Shown: positions 13,183-15,474 of the stretch, piece after piece | Position numbering within the stretch: position 1 is the stretch's first letter | Layout of the letters: every line of letters starts with the position of its first letter | From: Deltaproteobacteria bacterium | GTDB lineage: Bacteria > Desulfobacterota > Dissulfuribacteria > Dissulfuribacterales > QOAL01 | NCBI GenBank assembly: GCA_026996955.1 | Contig: JALWJV010000229.1 | Location: 1 to 15,474 of the forward strand | Length of the DNA stretch: 15,474 nucleotides | Reading direction: 5' to 3' | Made by a program: the position numbers and the translations under genes | Notes under the pieces: generated by a model | Database searches by the model: none | Seen by the model: only the letters and a program-made list of their open reading frames with translations | What the model was told of the DNA's origin: nothing

Positions 13183-14507
13183 CAAAAAGAGTACACATCC
13201 TCACCCTGGTTATTAAAAACCGAAGGGATATTCCCCTGGTGCGCGGAAAGGCCAAGCATCTTGTAAGGCTCTGCAGCATGAGCAGGGTGGACCGGGCAAG
13301 GGTGGCAGTGTCTGCATCTGAGATGGCGCGATACCTGCTGGAACACACATCCGGGGGCTCTGTATCGTTTCTTCTGGTTTGCTGCAATCCGGCATGCGCC
13401 ACAGACAGGGATGATTCCTGTGCAGGGATCCTGCTGAAATTCAAGGGGAACCACGTTTTCAAAAAAGATGATATGAAAAATCAGGGTGCAATGGCTCCAA
13501 ACCTCTATGCCTTTCCCCCAATGGAGACAAGAAGGCCATTTGATGGCATTGGTAAGGCAATGGACAGCCTTAAAATCATCAAAAACGGCATAAGGGAACC
13601 CCTGGAGCTTGATATAATCAAGTGGGGGGTGAAAAAAACATGGGAAGAGCTTGTTGCATCAAACGAATTCTTAAGAAAAAAGCTCTTTCGTAACGCTGAA
13701 GAATCGTTCATAGCAAACCTCAGGGCAAAACATGATGAGGTGCTGAAGCTTCTTGATGAGCTTTCGCAAAAAAACAGGGAGCTTGACCGTGCCAACAAGG
13801 AGCTCATGCAGCTCAGCAATGACCTGGAAATCCTCACCCATGAACGGACAATGTCAGAGATCGCCCTGAAGGTGGCAGACCGCATAAGAAATCCTGCTAC
13901 GGCAATTGGTGGCCTGACCCTTGTCCTACTAAAAAAAGCACCGAAAGACAAATGGTTACAGGAAAAACTTGAGGCAATTTTTCATGAGGCAAAACGCCTT
14001 GAGAAAATTGTAAAGGACTTTGATTCCCTTGCTGCTGCCAAGTCCAAGAGTTTTGAAAAGGTGGACCTGAGGGAGATTGTAAAGACGGTCCTCGAGACCC
14101 TCTCCACCAATTTTCAGCAAAGGGATATAAAGGTAAATGAAAAATTTATAGATGAGCCGGTAATTGCCCTTGTAAACCGCCAGACCATCAAGGTGGCATT
14201 GCTCCACATACTGAGAAATGCCATTGAGGCATCACCAAATGGAGGCATCATAGACGTTACGGTCTGGAGGCGTGATGGCAAGCCGTTCATATCTGTGAGA
14301 GATTATGGACCTGGAATTTCACAGGACATCCAGGAAAAACTGTTTAAGAAGACTGTTACCACAAAGGCAACCGGAACAGGCATGGGACTGATGACAGTCA
14401 AGCAGATAATGGATGAACACAAGGGCAAGATAGAGATAAAGAGCGGAAGGGAACCCGGTCAGGGTACAGAGGCCATCATGTTCTTTCCTGTGCGCTGGAG
14501 CGAATAG
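13161..14507 (+). CDS. Histidine-kinase-like protein lacking the phospho-acceptor His; RsbT-like N-terminal remnant
   Basis: A 448-residue cytoplasmic protein. Residues 1-100 resemble the N-terminal half of RsbT (ASEMARYLL at 52-60), but the N-box Asn is Tyr58 and no G1/G2 boxes follow, so this part probably does not bind ATP. Residues 160-230 form a coiled coil. The dimerisation/H-box segment reads VADRIRNPATAIGG at 238-251: Asp240 and Arg241 replace the His-Glu of the usual HE(I/L)RNP, so the canonical autophosphorylation site is absent. The ATPase domain is intact: N-box HILRNAIEASP (Asn353), G1 DYGPGI at 381-386, G2 GTGMGL at 405-410. The start is GTG 13161 (or ATG 13167), overlapping the preceding gene by 22 or 16 nt. 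No response regulator is adjacent. It is probably the output or partner protein of the module. Confidence 0.82.
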   Translation: MEMAETITKRVHILTLVIKNRRDIPLVRGKAKHLVRLCSMSRVDRARVAVSASEMARYLLEHTSGGSVSFLLVCCNPACATDRDDSCAGILLKFKGNHVFKKDDMKNQGAMAPNLYAFPPMETRRPFDGIGKAMDSLKIIKNGIREPLELDIIKWGVKKTWEELVASNEFLRKKLFRNAEESFIANLRAKHDEVLKLLDELSQKNRELDRANKELMQLSNDLEILTHERTMSEIALKVADRIRNPATAIGGLTLVLLKKAPKDKWLQEKLEAIFHEAKRLEKIVKDFDSLAAAKSKSFEKVDLREIVKTVLETLSTNFQQRDIKVNEKFIDEPVIALVNRQTIKVALLHILRNAIEASPNGGIIDVTVWRRDGKPFISVRDYGPGISQDIQEKLFKKTVTTKATGTGMGLMTVKQIMDEHKGKIEIKSGREPGQGTEAIMFFPVRWSE

Positions 14508-14522
14508 GGGCGGCTGGCAATA

Positions 14523-15371
14523 TCATTCCTGTTTCAGAATTGAAATAATCCTCTCCAGTTCCTCCCTTGTATCATATCTTATTTCAAGTTTGCCACCCCG
14601 TTTTCCCTGATTGATCTTTACCGGCGAGCCAATGGCATAGGTAAGCTCTTCGCACAGTGCCACAATGTTCGGGTCAATGCTTCTTTTGTTTTTTTCAGGC
14701 TCATCACCTGATTTTTCAAGTTTTCTTGCAAGTGCCTCTGCCTTTCTTACAGAGAGTTTTTTAGTGATTATGGTGTCCCGCAATTGCTTCTGGAGCTTTG
14801 GGTCTGTTACCATCAGGATTGCCTTGGCATGCCCCATGGTAAACCGCTCCTCCAGCAGGTCTTCACGGGCATAATCTGGAAGCTGAAGCAGCCGCAGAAA
14901 ATTTGCAACTGTTGCCCTGTCACGTCCAACCCTTTTAGCTGCCTCTGCCTGGGTAAGCCCAAAGTCTTCAATCAGGCGCTGGTATGCCATTGCCTCTTCA
15001 AGGGGGTTCAGGTCCTGGCGCTGAATATTTTCAATAAGCGCAATCTCAAGGAGTTCATCAGGGCTTACGTCCTTGATTACAACCGGAACGGTTTTCAGGC
15101 CGGCCTTCTGGGATGCACGCCACCTGCGTTCCCCTGCCACAAGCTCATAGCCCTCACCAGCAGGACGCACCACAAGGGGCTGCAACACACCCTTTTCCCT
15201 GATGGAATCTGCCAGGGCTGCCAGGGCTTCCGGGTCTATCTTCTTGCGGGGCTGCTCCGGGTTTGCCCTTATCTTTTCAATGGGACAAAGAAAAAACCCC
15301 GGGCTTCCAGCCTCATAAATTTCCTCTGACGAAAGCAGGGCGCCAAGTCCCTTACCCAGACCTCCCTTCAT
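14523..15371 (-). CDS. parB: Chromosome-partitioning protein ParB
   Basis: ParB binds parS sites near the origin, slides as a CTP-dependent clamp and works with ParA/SMC in chromosome segregation. The 282-residue protein starts MKGGLGKGLGALL, typical of chromosomal ParB and of ParA interaction. The CTP-binding and hydrolysis motifs GERRWRA (80-86) and ENIQRQDLNP (114-123) are intact. A helix-turn-helix lies at about 138-163 (GLTQAEAAKRVGRDRATVANF), and the C-terminal dimerisation domain at about 232-282. ATG 15371 is preceded 12 bases upstream by AGGGGAG. It converges on the stressosome operon with only 15 bp between stops. parA would be expected upstream, beyond the window; only about 100 bp are visible there and none resembles a ParA C-terminus. 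No parS palindrome was seen in the window. Confidence 0.97.
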   Translation of the reverse strand: MKGGLGKGLGALLSSEEIYEAGSPGFFLCPIEKIRANPEQPRKKIDPEALAALADSIREKGVLQPLVVRPAGEGYELVAGERRWRASQKAGLKTVPVVIKDVSPDELLEIALIENIQRQDLNPLEEAMAYQRLIEDFGLTQAEAAKRVGRDRATVANFLRLLQLPDYAREDLLEERFTMGHAKAILMVTDPKLQKQLRDTIITKKLSVRKAEALARKLEKSGDEPEKNKRSIDPNIVALCEELTYAIGSPVKINQGKRGGKLEIRYDTREELERIISILKQE

Positions 15372-15474
15372 TGTTCAGTAATTCTCCCCTTAATATGACC
15401 AGAATTAAGCTGATGTCGGTTTTGCTGCAAATCCGAAAATGGATACGATTAACATTTTTTTTGCATCTATAGAG
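15372..15474. other. parB upstream region, right edge of window
   Basis: This holds the parB ribosome binding site (15384-15390, minus strand) and otherwise unassigned AT-rich sequence with an 8-T run near 15456. No recognisable end of parA and no clear promoter were found. Confidence 0.4.

Noticed and set aside
12915..13462. Minus-strand frames of 179 and 114 codons antisense to the phosphatase/kinase junction
   Set aside because: They overlap two well-supported plus-strand genes and show no ribosome binding site or recognisable motif.
14508..14522. Bidirectional terminator between the kinase-like gene and parB
   Set aside because: Only 15 bp lie between the stops. The small TTTCA/TGAAA stem at 14532-14545 is within parB and has no U-tail in either direction.
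14784..15329. Plus-strand frame of 181 codons antisense to parB
   Set aside because: A shadow of parB codon structure; the parB protein is fully conserved on the other strand and this frame has no known motif.

Overview
The window reads as a chromosomal segment of a Desulfobacterota (former Deltaproteobacteria) genome, probably Desulfobacterales-like. This rests on the gene order (rho, rpmE, prfA, prmC, then recA, alaS and parB), the protein sequences as I recognise them, and moderate GC content. No phage, plasmid, CRISPR, tRNA or rRNA signature was seen. The lineage is my inference; no search was run.

Layout. (1) 178-840: YiaD-like OmpA-family lipoprotein. (2) 841-1720: long non-coding stretch with a 192-bp palindromic repeat, an orphan sigma70-like promoter and stem-loops leading into rho. 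(3) 1721-5873: information-processing cluster of rho (termination factor), rpmE (L31), prfA (RF1) and prmC (RF methyltransferase). A second, inverted copy of the repeat separates prfA from prmC, and a 29-bp remnant lies between rho and rpmE. (4) 5897-6091, minus strand: rpsU (S21), with a recognisable promoter and an intrinsic terminator that lies inside the last codons of prmC. (5) 6401-10194: recA, behind a possibly structured leader, then alaS. (6) 10346-14507: a tight five-gene operon resembling an RsbRST/RsbX stressosome pathway. (7) 14523-15371, minus strand: chromosomal parB, convergent with the operon.

The operon is the most interesting part. It encodes a PAS-STAS sensor (RsbR-like, with a cysteine cluster in the PAS domain), a stand-alone STAS protein (RsbS-like), a small GHKL ATPase (RsbT-like), a second RsbT-like ATPase fused to an RsbX-like PP2C phosphatase, and a histidine-kinase-like protein. 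That last protein has a degenerate RsbT-like N-terminus, a long coiled coil, an H-box in which the phospho-accepting His is replaced by Asp, and an intact GHKL ATPase domain. No sigma factor, RsbU, RsbV/W or response regulator is present, so the output is unknown. The core stressosome chemistry (RsbT phosphorylates STAS proteins, RsbX removes the phosphates) is known from Bacillus; its application here is inference from domain order and conserved residues.

The second notable item is the palindromic repeat: two full copies about 92% identical plus a solo end in under 4 kb, which looks like a non-autonomous mobile element.
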